Below are positions 48,502-60,768 of a DNA stretch of 64,000 bases, piece after piece. The DNA is from Phallus indusiatus. Taxonomy: Eukaryota; Basidiomycota; Agaricomycetes; Phallales; Phallaceae. The notes under the pieces are model-generated. The model worked only from the letters and a program-made list of their open reading frames with translations. It did not search any database and was not told the DNA's origin. Each line of letters opens with the position of its first letter. Position 1 is the first letter of the stretch. The translations under genes were made by a program, and so were the position numbers. The DNA lies in assembly GCA_027605045.1 (NCBI GenBank), contig JAQFWX010000021.1:124001-188000 (forward strand), given 5' to 3'.

Positions 48502-49949
48502 TTAGATTACAGAACCTTGTTGTAAAGCCAGCCTATACAAATCAGCAACCAAGTACAAACTTCCAGCTAAAATAATATCTTCATCGCTCTTGACTCTTTC
48601 TGCGGCCCACTGTAGTGCACGCGTTAAGCGACGAAGGTTGAACCGTTCATCTGGGGAAGCTTCATCGAATACCTCAACTTCTCCATTTTTTGTTAGACTT
48701 TTCGCGACTGTTGCTAAATCCTGAGATGGAACATTCTTCACCCAAGGCATGTCTTCAACGTCATTGAATGGTACAATAGCAACCTTATCGCCCGCGTGGA
48801 GGAGAGGAGAAAGTGTTTCGGCAGGTTCTTTCATTGGGGCCTGGGAGAGTCCTATAATGAATACACGAGGTTCACGTTCGGAGCGTGATTGTAGAATACC
48901 GGTTCGATATGTCTTCGTAGTGTGCAAAAGATAGTCCTGAAGGGCAGTAGCAGACGCCTTATTGTGCGCACCATCAACCGTCACGGACACATTGGGGTTA
49001 TACAAAGATATGCGCTCCAATCTCCCGGCCCATTTAGTCTCCAAAATACCCGAACGTAGTGTACTAGGAGATATTCGATCAAGTACCATCCCGAGCTGTG
49101 TATTTGAGTTTTCTTTCATGATGACTCCAAGAATAGCCAACGCCGTACCCAGATTTTCCAGCTGGTGAGATCCCAAGAGTGGAAGTTTTAAATCAAGCTC
49201 AACTTCCCACGGATGAAATAACACTGAAACTGGCTGATATTCCGGCGAATTAGCGAAACTATCTGACTGAAGCTTGACGTCAAGAGCAGGATATAGATGA
49301 CCTCCGACAGATCGTACGACATTCGCGACAACACCAGCGACTTCTGGATGTTTTTGAGCGCCGATTATACAAGGTCTTCCCTTCCGTGCAATGCCCGCCT
49401 TTTCCCTTGCAATCGATGAAATCGTATTACCGAGCAGTTGCTGATGGTCGAGATCGACGTTAGTGATCGCCGAGGCAACGATAGCATCATCCGGGATCGC
49501 GTTGGTAGCATCGAGCCTGCCTCCCAAACCTACTTCAAAGATTGCAATGTCAATAGCTGATCGCTCGAATATCTGAGCCGCTGTCGCGGTCAAGATTTCA
49601 AAATTAGTCGCCTCGACAAGGTTGTCCACGTTCACGTTTTCTACTTCGGCACGAACAGAGCGGTACATGTCTTCGGGAATAGCGCGACCATTTATGAAGA
49701 TCGAGTCCCAAATATGAATTAAATGTGGCGAGTTGAATCTGCCTACTGATATATGCGATGCGGTGAAGACGGATGAAAGCAATGCGGTAACACTGCCTTT
49801 CCCATTGGTGCCAGTCACATGTATGGTTGGTCTCTTATAGACGGGTAAGAGAGAGAATAGTTTTTTGATACGTGTTAGAGAGAGATCTATGGACATTGAT
49901 AGACATTGGATGAATGGCAAATGACGTCCGTGGACTTACTCAAAGCCAT
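48502..49949 (-). CDS. FOL3: dihydrofolate synthase (Mur-ligase family)
   Basis: A large exon gives an uninterrupted frame of about 465 residues, the full length of the family. The ATP loop is VTGTNGKGSV; then come GRFNSPHLIHIWDSIFINGR, AIFEVGLGGRLDATNAI, TNVDLDHQQLLGNTISSIAR, EKAGIARKGRPCI, GSHQLENLGTALAILG and the C-terminal-domain VDGAHNKASA. These are diagnostic for folylpolyglutamate/dihydrofolate synthases. The short N-terminus and absence of a mitochondrial leader favour the Fol3 dihydrofolate synthase. Two starts are possible. The unspliced frame starts at 49920 (MPFIQCLSMSIDLSLTRI). A small first exon ATG at 49949 with a 53-base GTAAGT...ATAG intron (49939-49887) yields MALNLSLTRIKKLF, which I prefer because intron length and borders are ideal for this genome. 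The reaction joins dihydropteroate and glutamate to make dihydrofolate. Confidence 0.88.
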
Positions 49950-52840
49950 GATGTAGTCACGACACGTCACTAACCGTGTGACATGCCTGTGTCACAGGAC
50001 TTACGTGATCTTTCTTCTTCGACACCTAACACCAAACTAACATCAGAACAAAACCCACGGTATTGTACCTTTATGTGCTAGTCTACGTTTGTTTACCAAA
50101 GCAGGCTAAACTTCAATAGGTTGGTAATTTTTTTGATTAAATGTCAACTGGAAAGTCTCAGTTTTATCCTTAAATTCTCCTTATATCTCCCGAAGACATC
50201 TTGATGGCCTTGGAGTCCCGTCTACCTGACTTCGCCACCGGCGAACGAATGATGCAGCGAAATCTCTTGCCTGTACCTGATTACCCACGTGTGGATGACG
50301 ATTACCTGGTGATCTATGACTAGTGAATGTTGTCAGTAGTCATTTCAAATTGATAGTACCCAGCTAGAATTTCTCTACTAATTCGTTCATGAGCCGCCAA
50401 ATACGCTCTGGTGATCACATTCAGCCAAGTACATAATATATCGTATATCATATACTACCCCTGGCTTCACTATGGCGGAATGGAACAATTCAATCGCGTA
50501 TGAAAACCCTAGGGGGATTCAACCTTTTGCAAGAAGAATCCTCATGCGATCGAAGTCCCTGATATGGCTATATGGCACTTTTATCATTTCCGGGATACGT
50601 GGATCTGTTGTCTGTCTGCCATAATGTCGCTGACCGACAGGTATTGCGGTATCAATAATGAACTTGTTTGGCACGCGTCTTCTTCTAACGGGTCGGGTGC
50701 CATAATGGCATTTACCACGGGTCGCCTTACCCTCTCTCTATATCAGTATGAAGCTCACTATTTTGACGCCAGTCATTTTCCAGGACCAGTGCTTGGTTGT
50801 CTTCGGGGCAACGTTCCGTTATATGCGTTCCTAAATTGAACACTAACAGTGGCACACGGTTGCCTTTGTGCAATATATATTTGGAGTTTAATTGGCTTTA
50901 TTGATGAAGTTTATTATAGACACAACCGTCAGTCATTCATGAGTTTTTGATTTAGGGTTGGACCTCACTAGTGTAAATTAGGGTGCATCCTGGCTCCACT
51001 TATCAATGATATGATAACTTCGCAGTCGTTGCGCAGGATAAATAGCCTAAGCCAAAAAGGTTACACGCATTGAGAAGAAGAAGAATCGCGGTTTCAGCAC
51101 TAGTGGTAAACATATATTGATTCATTACACGTACATTCTCAACTGAGACCTCAGCTCCAGATCTCAAACCTCATGTTAGCTTTAAAACAATGTGCAACTC
51201 GCCATCTATTGCAAATATTCGAACTGTAATGACTTCCGCTTATAATTATAAAAAAAGATTACAGAGATTATCCCGACATCGGTCAAAACGTAGAGTGCAT
51301 TCTGCCTCCTGATGTGTATTGAATTTACGGCATTGCGGATAATTGGTACAAAAACATTTGAATGATACCGTTATATTGGTTTTATCTGGGAAGTTCATGC
51401 AATTAATACAAGATGCGCATGGACCGCAGAGACAACAGTAGTACTACCGGTATCCCGGCAGGCGTATATGCGGAGCGTAAAGCTGTTCATTATAAATACC
51501 GCGGACGACAGGTGCTCTGGGACATTAAGCAAATGCTGGAACTATATATTTATAATATGCTTTCATGTGAACTGCCGACTATTTGAATGTTTCTAATAGG
51601 TTCAATAACGAAAGGCTGAGATGAAACCGCACTCCCGAATAGCATACATGCTCATCAAACAGTTTTCCGACAAAGTGTATGTCACATGGGGCTTTCATAG
51701 TCTCACCTGTAATAGCGGAGGCTACACCTGTTATAACTTGACACACCGAAACTGTTATAATATCTCAAGGGAGGATGATTACGGAAATGATATCGCCGAT
51801 ACTCGGGTAATACAGGCTATAGATGGTTATTTCTACGTGGTGATTCTTCCCGATTCTTCCCATATGCGAATCAATTTGATTGCGGAATAATTACCCATTT
51901 GAAATAAGAAGTTCGAGTCATATTCGAGAGAACTCTGATTCGTGGCTGAACGCTTTTGCTTAATGGCAACTTAAAAATATGTTGAATTCCTATGGCGAGT
52001 TCTATGCACGGAAATGTTCTTGGTCAGGGATATCGTGATGTCAGGAGTCGGCATTTTAATAATACACTGCGACGTGTTTAAGGCACCGAATAACAAGCCT
52101 AAAACTGTTTTTACGCCAAATTGAATTATGTATATTCGTGATATTCGTTATTTATGTCCGCATCTCTCAAGTGGAGCATGTGCGAATTTAGAACCTTCCG
52201 AAATCAACGCGTACACGCACTGGCCGTGTATAACTAGTCAGCCAGAGCCATTTTATATTATATATGTTTTGGGATGTTTTTGGCTTTGCTGACTGCTCTT
52301 GCAAGCACCGATGTTCCGTTGAAGCCAGGAAAATGAACAAGGTTTTGTGTACTAAGGACCATATGACAACCTAAAAGAGGTCAAAAGCTGCGCGTGTTTT
52401 ATGTGAACGCTAAGAGGTGTGCACAATTTGCTTATTTCAAACTCCCCCTAAATGAGATTGTCCGGTTGGGAAGACTATCACTGGTACAACGTCCAGCCAA
52501 AGTTACCTGCTGACCTTCCTGCAGTCTATGGTCCGTACGCAGCATTTTTTAAGGGCCAAATTTGACTGTGGCCCGTGGGTTACAATGTACTTTGAGTTTG
52601 CCAAAGGAACATCTTGCCACAAAGAGATTAACTTACAAAACTGCCCTTTTGATTTGGGTAGATTGACTTCAGCCAACATTATCCCCTGGTTTCGAAACGC
52701 TCTGGCAATGATGGGACAAGTTGACAGAAGATGAAGGCTTTTGACATTCAGTATCAGCTGACACAAGCTTACGTAAAGCTGGGCGCTCCTCGCCCACTTT
52801 TGCTCGAACTTTTCGGCCCTCCCACTTGTTTGCTCAAAAA
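49950..52840. other. 2.9-kb intergenic, no gene recognised
   Basis: Left end: promoter of FOL3. The rest has only short open frames on both strands (for example 51621-51890 and 52503-52766) without motifs. A short coding-like stretch (LSGWEDYHWYNVQPKLPADL, about 52455-52550) ends at a stop and may be a relic. No terminal inverted repeats or transposase were found. Confidence 0.35.
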
Positions 52841-55800
52841 ATGGGATGTTGTGGCGAAAGTCGAGAATCTGCGGATGATAAGCAGATTCAATCGGAACCT
52901 ACGCCGTATCTTGTCAATCAGCAGCCAATTGCCCATCCTGGCGCGATCTACGGAAACGGCATAGGTACACCTCTCACAACACCTCCTCCCCAACAATATC
53001 ACGCCTTTAATGGGTAATTATCTCTCAAAATCATCATGAACCGGTCTTTTTTGACGAGAAACTCCTTTTGGAAATGCAAGTCTGGCCTCTACTCCCAATA
53101 TCCCACAGCCTCCAATGACACCTGCCCAAGGCTCTTACAGTCCATTTCTGGACCCGAATGTCATCCGACCGAACCCTGTGCACGCCTTATCACATCCAGA
53201 TGCATTACCACCTTCAATGTCTGTCTCTTCCCATCAAAGACATACTCCTTCTCAGCCAGTATTATCCGAAGATGAAGGCCGTATCTCCGTTTCAATAGAC
53301 TTCGGTGAGTATTACACATGGTTCTTTCCTTTTCTTAAGTTTTTCTGATTGACCTTTGCGAGTAAGGTACCACATTTTCTGGGGTGGTAATGCTCTTCCT
53401 ACATGACTGCTTCTTGATGTAATATCGCTGACAAACCTTCGTGCTCTTCACATTCTAGGCTTATGGGTCGTCGCGAATCGCTGGCGGGAAGATTCAGCAA
53501 ATTCTGAATTGGCCGGGATCTCATGAAACTTTCCGTAAAATACCAACCTGCCTCTTATACGATGATCAGGGCGAAGTTTTGGCTTGGGGGTTAGACGCCA
53601 AGAATGCTAGCCCAATGGGTGGTACCATTAGATGTGAATGGTAGGAGCGGGAATGGTCTTTCATATCTCTGAAGTGTCACTGATCCTCTCTCTGATAGGT
53701 TCAAGCTGTTTTTAGAACCTAAAGCGCTTCGTGATGAATCTGTCGTAGATCCTAGATTACCACGCATTCCCGTGAGCCACGGAACATCCATAATCGCAGA
53801 GTTTAAATATCTTGAACTGAATTGTCTTTTTTTCTCCTCCTCTCTTAACCAATTATAGCCTGGCAAACGACCTGTTGATCTTATTATTGATTTCCTGACC
53901 AACCTATGGGAATATGCCAAAGAGCAGATTACACGCGAGATTGGTGCCGTGGCCGATTTAGGTGGATTTTTTTTTTCTTTGGCTATTTACTGTATATCCG
54001 ACACGTGTTTTTTTTTCATTCTGTATCAAGATGCTGCTGATGTTTGGCTAACGGTACCAGCCGCTTGGGATGCAAGAGGGTGTGATATCATGCGAGAAGC
54101 GGCCATCACCGCTGGTCTGGTTCAGGCTTCGCGAGCTGGGGAACGCAATTGGAGAGATAGGTTACATATCATCACGTACGTATCATTTCATGCGTATTTG
54201 CTTCTTTTATCTGATCCCACGCGGGGTTATAGGGAGCCGGAGGCAGCTGCTGTTCATTCTGCCCATCTCACAGGGCTACATCAGCTGAAACCCAGCCAAA
54301 ATTTTATGATATGTGATGCTGGTGGTGGTACAGTGGTACGTTCATGTGGTCAGACATCGCTTAAACAGGACATATCCTGACGACAAAACATCTGTCAGGA
54401 CCTTGCTGCATACAAGATTATTGGTTTATTACAGAATTTGGAAATTGCGGAAATTTCAGCGCGATCTGGTGCTAATTGTGGATCGCTCTTCCTTGATCTA
54501 CGGTTTCGAGACTTGGTGCAAACCCTACTCGCGGATCACCCAGCACATTTAGATCCAGTTAGTTTAGCGTACTTCATGCATGCCTTTTCAGAAACGGAAA
54601 AAGTTAGTCACTCTATTCTTCTTATATGTTTACCCGCGCTTTCTTTTTGACATGGCGATTCGTATATTTAGCTCGCTTATAAAGGCGAGAGTGACGATAG
54701 TATGTTTATCCTATCACGCCCAATCGTTTAATTAAAATTCATTAACCGTTGTTTAATAGATACAATATTCCATTTCACGTGCTTTAATACTGATGGTGCA
54801 TTCTTTTTTTGATCACCACGTTTTCTCTATTCATAACGATCTTTTTTCTTATTCTAGATACTGATGACCCGACTGTCGGTCTCATCAACGGGGAGCTTGC
54901 TATCCCGGGAAATCTTTTACGTGAAGAGGTTTTTGACCCCGTGGTTGAACAGGTCAGATCTAGATCTTCATATACGGCATGACATCGGTTCTTTGATTAA
55001 ATCTGACCCATTTTTTTTTCTGTTGGTTATTAGGTCCTTCAACTCATTGAAGATCAATTGAAACGAATCAAACAGCCTCTGGATGCCCTAATGCTGGTTG
55101 GAGGTTTTTCCGCTAGTGAATATTTGTTTAAGCGGGTTGATGTGAGTTATAACTCCCAAATGCCAACTATTTATTTCATTTATTAAATGAAATTTCTTTC
55201 TACGTAGGCTCAATTTGGTTCTCGTATTAAAGTCATTGCCCGACCCTCGGACGCCGACACGGCCACCGCGCGTGGAGCTGCGGCATATGGACTAGCTCAT
55301 CGGCCATTGGTCTCCAGCGTCATCGCTGCTAAAGCGTACATCATGAAGGTATTCTTTCTCACCACTTCCCTGAGCGTTCTTGCGGGGTATGTAGGCTTAG
55401 CCTTCTCTTTTCAGGTCAAGTTACCCGCTGAGCCGGAAGATTGGCAAAAGCGACCGGCATATATCAGAGAAAATAATGCCGGAGTGCCGATATGTGAGAA
55501 CAGGTGTGTAGAGTGGCCAAATTTGAAGATATGATATGTTTGGCGAAAAAAAAAATACCGGGCGAGCCGATTCTTTTCCTAACTTTACATTCATTTCTAG
55601 GTTACAGTACCTGGTTGCCAAGGGTGCCATTTTGCGTAAGGGACAGCTAGTGAAAACCAAGGTATGATGTGCTGGCATGTTACTATTTTCGATCGACGAT
55701 CTCACATGAGATTTCTATTTCGGCGCACTTTAGTTCTGCAAATTTTCGGCAACACCACAAGGTCATTACATTAAATATGATTGTTCGTCCATAAGGTTCA

Positions 55801-56311
55801 CAATTCAGCAAAACAGATAGAACATTTGAGGCTGTACTTTACACATCAGACAGTGAACAAATCATGAGATACACAGACGAGGTCGGTCCGAGGATTCCGC
55901 ATCGGTTCGTATTCGAAATACTGATTAAAAAATTGTTAATCCAGGGCGCCTGTACCGAATTATGCAAAGTAAGCTCATTCCGCGACTGAGGCTACCACAA
56001 AGTTCCTGACCTAATTGCACCATGCGCATTTTTTTTCTTGCTATTTTTTTTTCCAAAGTGGACTGTCGACCTAGGTACGCTTCCGTCATTTCAATATCAG
56101 GCGACAATTCCTCAGCCAAATGGTTTCTACACTGGTATGACAATGATATATTGAAGGCACTGATTGTTTGGTTGACTATGATATCTGAATTTTTTTTTGC
56201 TCTTTTATAGAATTTGAGTTGGGCCTGTCTGTTGACAGCGCCGAAGTGCGCGGAGTACTAATTTACGACAACCATGAAGTGGGAGATATCGTTTTCGATT
56301 TTCTTGCATAA
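52841..56311 (+). CDS. HSP70-superfamily (HSPA12-like) protein with MGCC N-terminus
   Basis: At least ten exons. Exon 1 (52841-53013) starts MGCCGESRESADDKQIQSEP. Exon 2 starts at 53081 (LASTPNIPQPPMTPAQGS) and ends ISVSIDFG, spliced to TTFSGV; together DFGTTFSGV is the ATPase phosphate-1 motif. Further actin/HSP70-fold landmarks are AYGSSRIAGGKIQQILNWPG, CLLYDDQGEVLAWGLDAKN, DVWLTVPAAWDARGCDIMRE, AAITAGLV, ITEPEAAAVHSA, MICDAGGGTVDLAAYKI (phosphate 2), LMLVGGFSASEYLF (adenosine) and ARPSDADTATARGAAAYGLA. The end is a short divergent region instead of a canonical substrate-binding domain, finishing VRGVLIYDNHEVGDIVFDFL. This matches the HSPA12-like group expanded in basidiomycetes, with no known client. 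Met-Gly-Cys-Cys resembles a lipidation signal (see findings). Confidence 0.85.
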
Positions 56312-57073
56312 TGACCCGTCCAAGTGCCCGTGCGAGTTTTTTTCCTGCAGATTTTAGGGATTGATCCAACGGAGTTTTAAGGAAAATTGATTAGGAATAT
56401 CAGGATGCATATTAGGATTATACCAGATAATTATCATTGGGTTACCACTTAAATTGCCACGCTCATTTTGTAACATGTGCCTCATTTGCGAATACATATT
56501 TATAATTTTTTTCTGGGTTCTGCAACCTCGGAATGTGCCACCGGTGGCGTCTCACACTGACATATTACCCATATTACCCAAATGTCGATAAGCTGCGAGC
56601 TTTAATAAGACGCCTTGGTTAGCTGATTGGATTTCTATTAGCAAATTCTTTCACATAATACGTCCCGGGACTGTATCATTGTACCGGATCGGCACCTGCC
56701 AAATAGCTACTTGGACTGAGATGACCTTGCAAAACCTGTTCTTTCCAAAAAAAATGTATTTTCGGTTTTTATTTTTTTATTTTTTATTTAGGGCTCGCTC
56801 GTTTCGGACCAAACGGAGCTAGACTGCTTTGACTTTTCGCCGAAAGTGCCAGACGCTTGGGGGGACCATATTACTTTTTTTTGGGTCTACAGACTTATCC
56901 CCCCCTACCGCATTACCCCGGATCCTTTATAAAGCAGATGCGTCTCGTCGTAGCAGAGCAACGCATTCCGGCCCTCTCTTTGTCATCTCAACTCTCGACG
57001 CTCGCATTCCGAGCATTACTCTATTCCCAATACACTTCTCTTCTTCCCGTAGTCATCCAGAGCGCGTCGGACC
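56312..57073. other. spacer and promoter of ALO1
   Basis: This holds the 3' flank of the HSP70-like gene and the promoter of the lactone oxidase. A poly-T/A tract lies at 56745-56790. A tata-like tataaa lies at 56931 and CT-rich sequence (ctctattcccaatacacttctcttcttcccg) directly precedes the start codon. Confidence 0.4.
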
Positions 57074-59107
57074 ATGAACGGGAGTGCTGCCTTTGATGAC
57101 GGCTACACCACAGCAAGGCTCGAGCAGCTTCTGTCGCCCGTAAAGCTTCCATCAAACGATCCTCGAGCCACATTCAGGAATTGGGGGAAGACATACCAAT
57201 GCAGGCCCCGCGCAGTATTTGTACCCGAGACCGAAGAACACTGTCGCTTCATCGTCGAGCTTGCCAGACGTGAACAGACAACCGTACGCGCGTGTGGAGC
57301 TGGACATTCCCCGTCGGACCTCGCATGTACATCCGGGTACCTGCTACGGACAGACAAGCTAGACAGAGTCATCGAGGTCAGTTCATTCAGCCTGTTTGCC
57401 AGCATCCTGTACACGTAACGCGTGACACGCCGACCGCCATTAGCCAAACGTTTTTGTTGACGCTGGCTAAATCGTGTGCTTCTGTCAAGTCTAAAAAAAT
57501 ACCAAAATAAAAAAAAATAAAAAATAAAAACAACGGCTTGATCATGCCCGTGCTTGGGCGCGGCTTGTTCGTTTTTCCATCAGTCATGCGGGGAATCCCC
57601 CTTTCTTCAGCCATGAGAATTACTTTGTCTTACAATACCTTTTTCTTTTTCCGTCGCTTTTCACTCACAGGTCAACGTCGAGAAACATTATGTCGTCGCT
57701 CAAGCAGGAATATCCCTGCAGGTGTTACATGAACGACTGCAGGAGCATGGTCTGGCAATGTGCAACGTCGGTTCCATTTCGGACCAGTCCCTTGCGGGTG
57801 TTATCACGACCGCCACTCATGGCTCTGGAGTGGACTATGCCGTTATCCCCAGTCATGTTTTGCAACTGACCCTCCTGATCGCCGACGGATCTCGTGTATC
57901 TTGTTCCCTTTACGACAGACAAGATCTCTTCCTGGCGACCTTGTCTGGCTTAGGTACAACCGGCTTGGTTCTCGAGGTCAAACTCGCTGTGGAGCCAGCC
58001 TTTAATTTGAAAGAAGTTCGCAATATCGTAGACTTCGATATCGGTCTCGAAGAATTCCACTCTATCGCTAAATCCGCGGAACACGTACGTATATGGTGGT
58101 TTCCTCGACAGCGTGTATGGCGCGTGATGGCTTCCAACCGGACGAACGAGGTAATTCTGTGATCCTGTCATTTGCTTCAATCTCTTGGTATCAACTCTTC
58201 GTCTTGCATAATATTCTGACTAAACTTTAACAATCAAGGTGCCCAATGTCACCTCATCCTGGTTTTGGGATGAGCTCATAGGCTTCCATCTTCTTCAGTT
58301 TCTGCTCTTCGGAGGCCGCTTTTGGTCGTTCCTGACTGTGCTGGCCTCGCGATTAGCTTGTGCGTTGATGTCCGGATCCAGTGCGGTTGTTAATATAAGC
58401 TACAAGATTTTCAATTTGGACTGCAGGGTAAGTCGGCTTTCTTTGATTGATCGCCAAAAAAGATCTACATGCTCTTTTGGGAAAAAAAATTAACAAGAGA
58501 ATAAGCGGGAAGGGGAGGTGGAGTGAAAATTTTTATATATAATCGATACTTAATTGCTTCCCATTTAGTATCCGCAGTATACAACCGAATGGGCCATCCC
58601 TTATGAGTATACACAAGATTGCCTTCGCGAGCTGGATACGTGGCTTTCGCGAGAGCTATCGAGTCCCCGGGGTATCCAGCCCCATTTTCCTATTGAAATT
58701 CGCTTTACCAAACCAGACGATATATGGCTGAGTCCGAGCTATGGCAGAAAGACTACCTGGATAGGTCTAGTCCAATACAAGTAAGCAAAGTTCTATTTTT
58801 TTTCTCCATATCTTCTCGGATAATCCTTAATATTTGAGTATGCACTAGGCCTTACAATTTTCCTGTACCGTACCGCCGATATTTTCAAGGCTTCGTCGAT
58901 ATCGTAATGAAATACAACGGCAGACCTCACTGGGCAAAAGACCACTCGTTTCGGTCTGAAGATCTCCGCACGTTGTATCCTCGGTTCGATGAATTCATGA
59001 ATCTGATTCGGAAAATGGATCCGCATGGCATTTTCAGGAACGAATACGTTCAAAGACACTTTTTTGACATGAATGTGAATGCGAGAGTATTCAAGGAAAG
59101 GCCCTGA
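57074..59107 (+). CDS. ALO1: D-arabinono-1,4-lactone oxidase
   Basis: Five exons (57074-57376, 57671-58150, 58239-58427, 58569-58780, 58849-59107) give 480 residues with all phases consistent. This mitochondrial flavoenzyme makes dehydro-D-arabinono-1,4-lactone (erythroascorbate), a fungal antioxidant, using O2. The FAD-binding half (VAO/PCMH fold) has PRAVFVPETEEHCRFIVELA, then CGAGHSPSDL, whose His78 corresponds to the covalent-FAD histidine of yeast Alo1. Next is GSISDQSLAGVITTATHGSG and LATLSGLGTTGLVLEVKLAV. The ALO C-terminal domain includes VRIWWFPRQRVWRVMASNRT, WAIPYEYTQDCLRELD, PIEIRFTKPDDIWLSPS, then PHWAKDHSF and LYPRFDEFMNLIRKMDPHGI. A hydrophobic stretch (LLQFLLFGGRFWSFLTVLAS) may anchor it in the mitochondrial membrane, as in yeast. 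There is no cleavable presequence. Confidence 0.95.
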
Positions 59108-59459
59108 AAAATGACCTCTCTCCCCACACATACACACATAATAGCCCATATCCAAATAATTGTATCAATAATATCTGACCCTAGTTTTTCCTAATCACTG
59201 TCACTGATCTTATATTAATTTGTTTTGTAATCAGTCGAGTAATAATACAGGAGAAAACGTCGTTTCTCGAGTGTTTATGATTCTTCCAGAAGCATTTCAT
59301 ACGGAGCTGCGTGAAACCGAAAGAAAATAGCGACAACAATAGCAATGACACAAATACCGTTGCCAAAGGATATATATTCAAGAAGGCTTATGATAACATC
59401 TTGAAGTAAAATTACAAAAGAAGCTCACGGCATAATTTGGGACATACTCGGTTTTAAAT
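59108..59459. other. convergent 3' spacer
   Basis: These 352 bases separate the converging ALO1 and UBC7-type genes. AT-rich, it probably carries overlapping terminators. No coding sequence was seen. Confidence 0.4.
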
Positions 59460-60454
59460 TCATAGGCCGAGCTGCTCACGAATAGAAGCCCTCACTCTGC
59501 GTTCATACTCCTAAATTTGAATATGAAATTATTAGCAAATCGGCTCACTTGAGCAGAGTTTAAAATGAAAATGACCACATTACCTCCTTGTTTTCCCGAT
59601 AAAGCTTGCAACAATCGATGTTGGCCCCGCTTTCGAGATTAGGTTCTGCCTACACGTGGTTTGTTGCAAAAGAACAAACGGAAATGAGATCATGCAATAA
59701 AAATAAAAATATGAAAAAGAAGAACGAAGAGTGTAAAAAAAAAGATAAAACGTGCCAGCATTGAAATGACGCTAAGTATGACTTTTTCGACGCTTTGGAC
59801 AGGAGACCATCGTTCGGAAGCCTTTTCGTACATTGTGGGATCATCCCCGGGCGTGTGTAAGATCGATATGCAGACGGTTCCGTCTGGATAAACTATACAA
59901 CAAAAACAAAAACGCAAATGTGAGGTCGGGAGTTAACTATCAAACGGGAAAAACGCACTGTTCGGGTGAAAGAGTGGAGGATCGAATTTCATCTTGAACG
60001 GAGACAGAGGATAATCCTGAGGCTAAAATAGGCACAAATTTCACAAGGAAATGAGGGGGAAATGAGAAAGTAAGTAACGCGAGAGAGAATAACAACAGCC
60101 AAATCTGAATACTTAACGAAAGTAAGCTTCGCGATAAACACCCCCCCTTCCTTTAGCTCCATTTAGCACACAAAAGGCGTATCGCGGATAAAAGAAGCAT
60201 TGCCTTACGAAGGGCGTATCTTTCGGACCAGATATTAAAGCTTCCCACGTGAACATGTCGGATTCCGAGAGAGGTCCAGCGGTGAACATGTCATCTGGTG
60301 CACCTACATTATGATGATGATTAGCAAGTAGTGATTGGAGGATATAAACTGCCATTTCATTTGTATGGATTCATATACCATTTGCAGTCAACTGTTTATA
60401 TTCAGTCATTAGCCGTCGTAAGGCAGTTGCATTTGAGGTACGGTTGCTCATCAT
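59460..60454 (-). CDS. UBC7: ubiquitin-conjugating enzyme E2, UBC7/UBE2G2 type
   Basis: About six exons on the minus strand give about 165 residues. The sequence runs [80 protein letters not shown], the HPN motif, [20 protein letters not shown] with the catalytic Cys near residue 97, [40 protein letters not shown] and a terminal [12 protein letters not shown]. The 13-residue acidic insertion after the Cys and the [12 protein letters not shown] start identify the Ubc7/UBE2G2 group. Those enzymes work with Hrd1/Doa10-type E3 ligases in ER-associated degradation. The start is the first of two adjacent ATGs at 60454. It is the second G-class E2 in this window (the other is at 47327). Confidence 0.93.
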
Positions 60455-60768
60455 GATGTGGTCGTAGTTCAGTGGCAAAACAGCAACTTCGGCGCTTTAC
60501 GTAATCGCATTGAGCCACGCGAGACTCGCGAGGCGCCGACACACTCAGTGACATCGTTAAATACTACGAAACTGTATTGCTGACTGTGAACTGATAATCG
60601 ATGAAAAAAGAAGCAAGATCGGAATGTGTATTCAAAAAGGGGTAACAGGAATAGGAAGAGTTTAAGGTAAGATACAGGGAAAAAAGAAGTCGTTGATGGA
60701 TATAGCACTTATGGTATTGGCCTGTGGGTGAGCTTAGAAAGGCCCTCTTCTGATTGTTTGTTTATCGG
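60455..60768. other. promoter of UBC7-type gene / 3' flank of carrier
   Basis: Both flanking genes run leftward. The 314 bases contain no recognised coding sequence. Confidence 0.4.

Noticed and set aside
49950..52840. Transposon remnant in the long spacer
   Set aside because: No transposase or reverse-transcriptase motif, terminal repeats or target duplications could be found.
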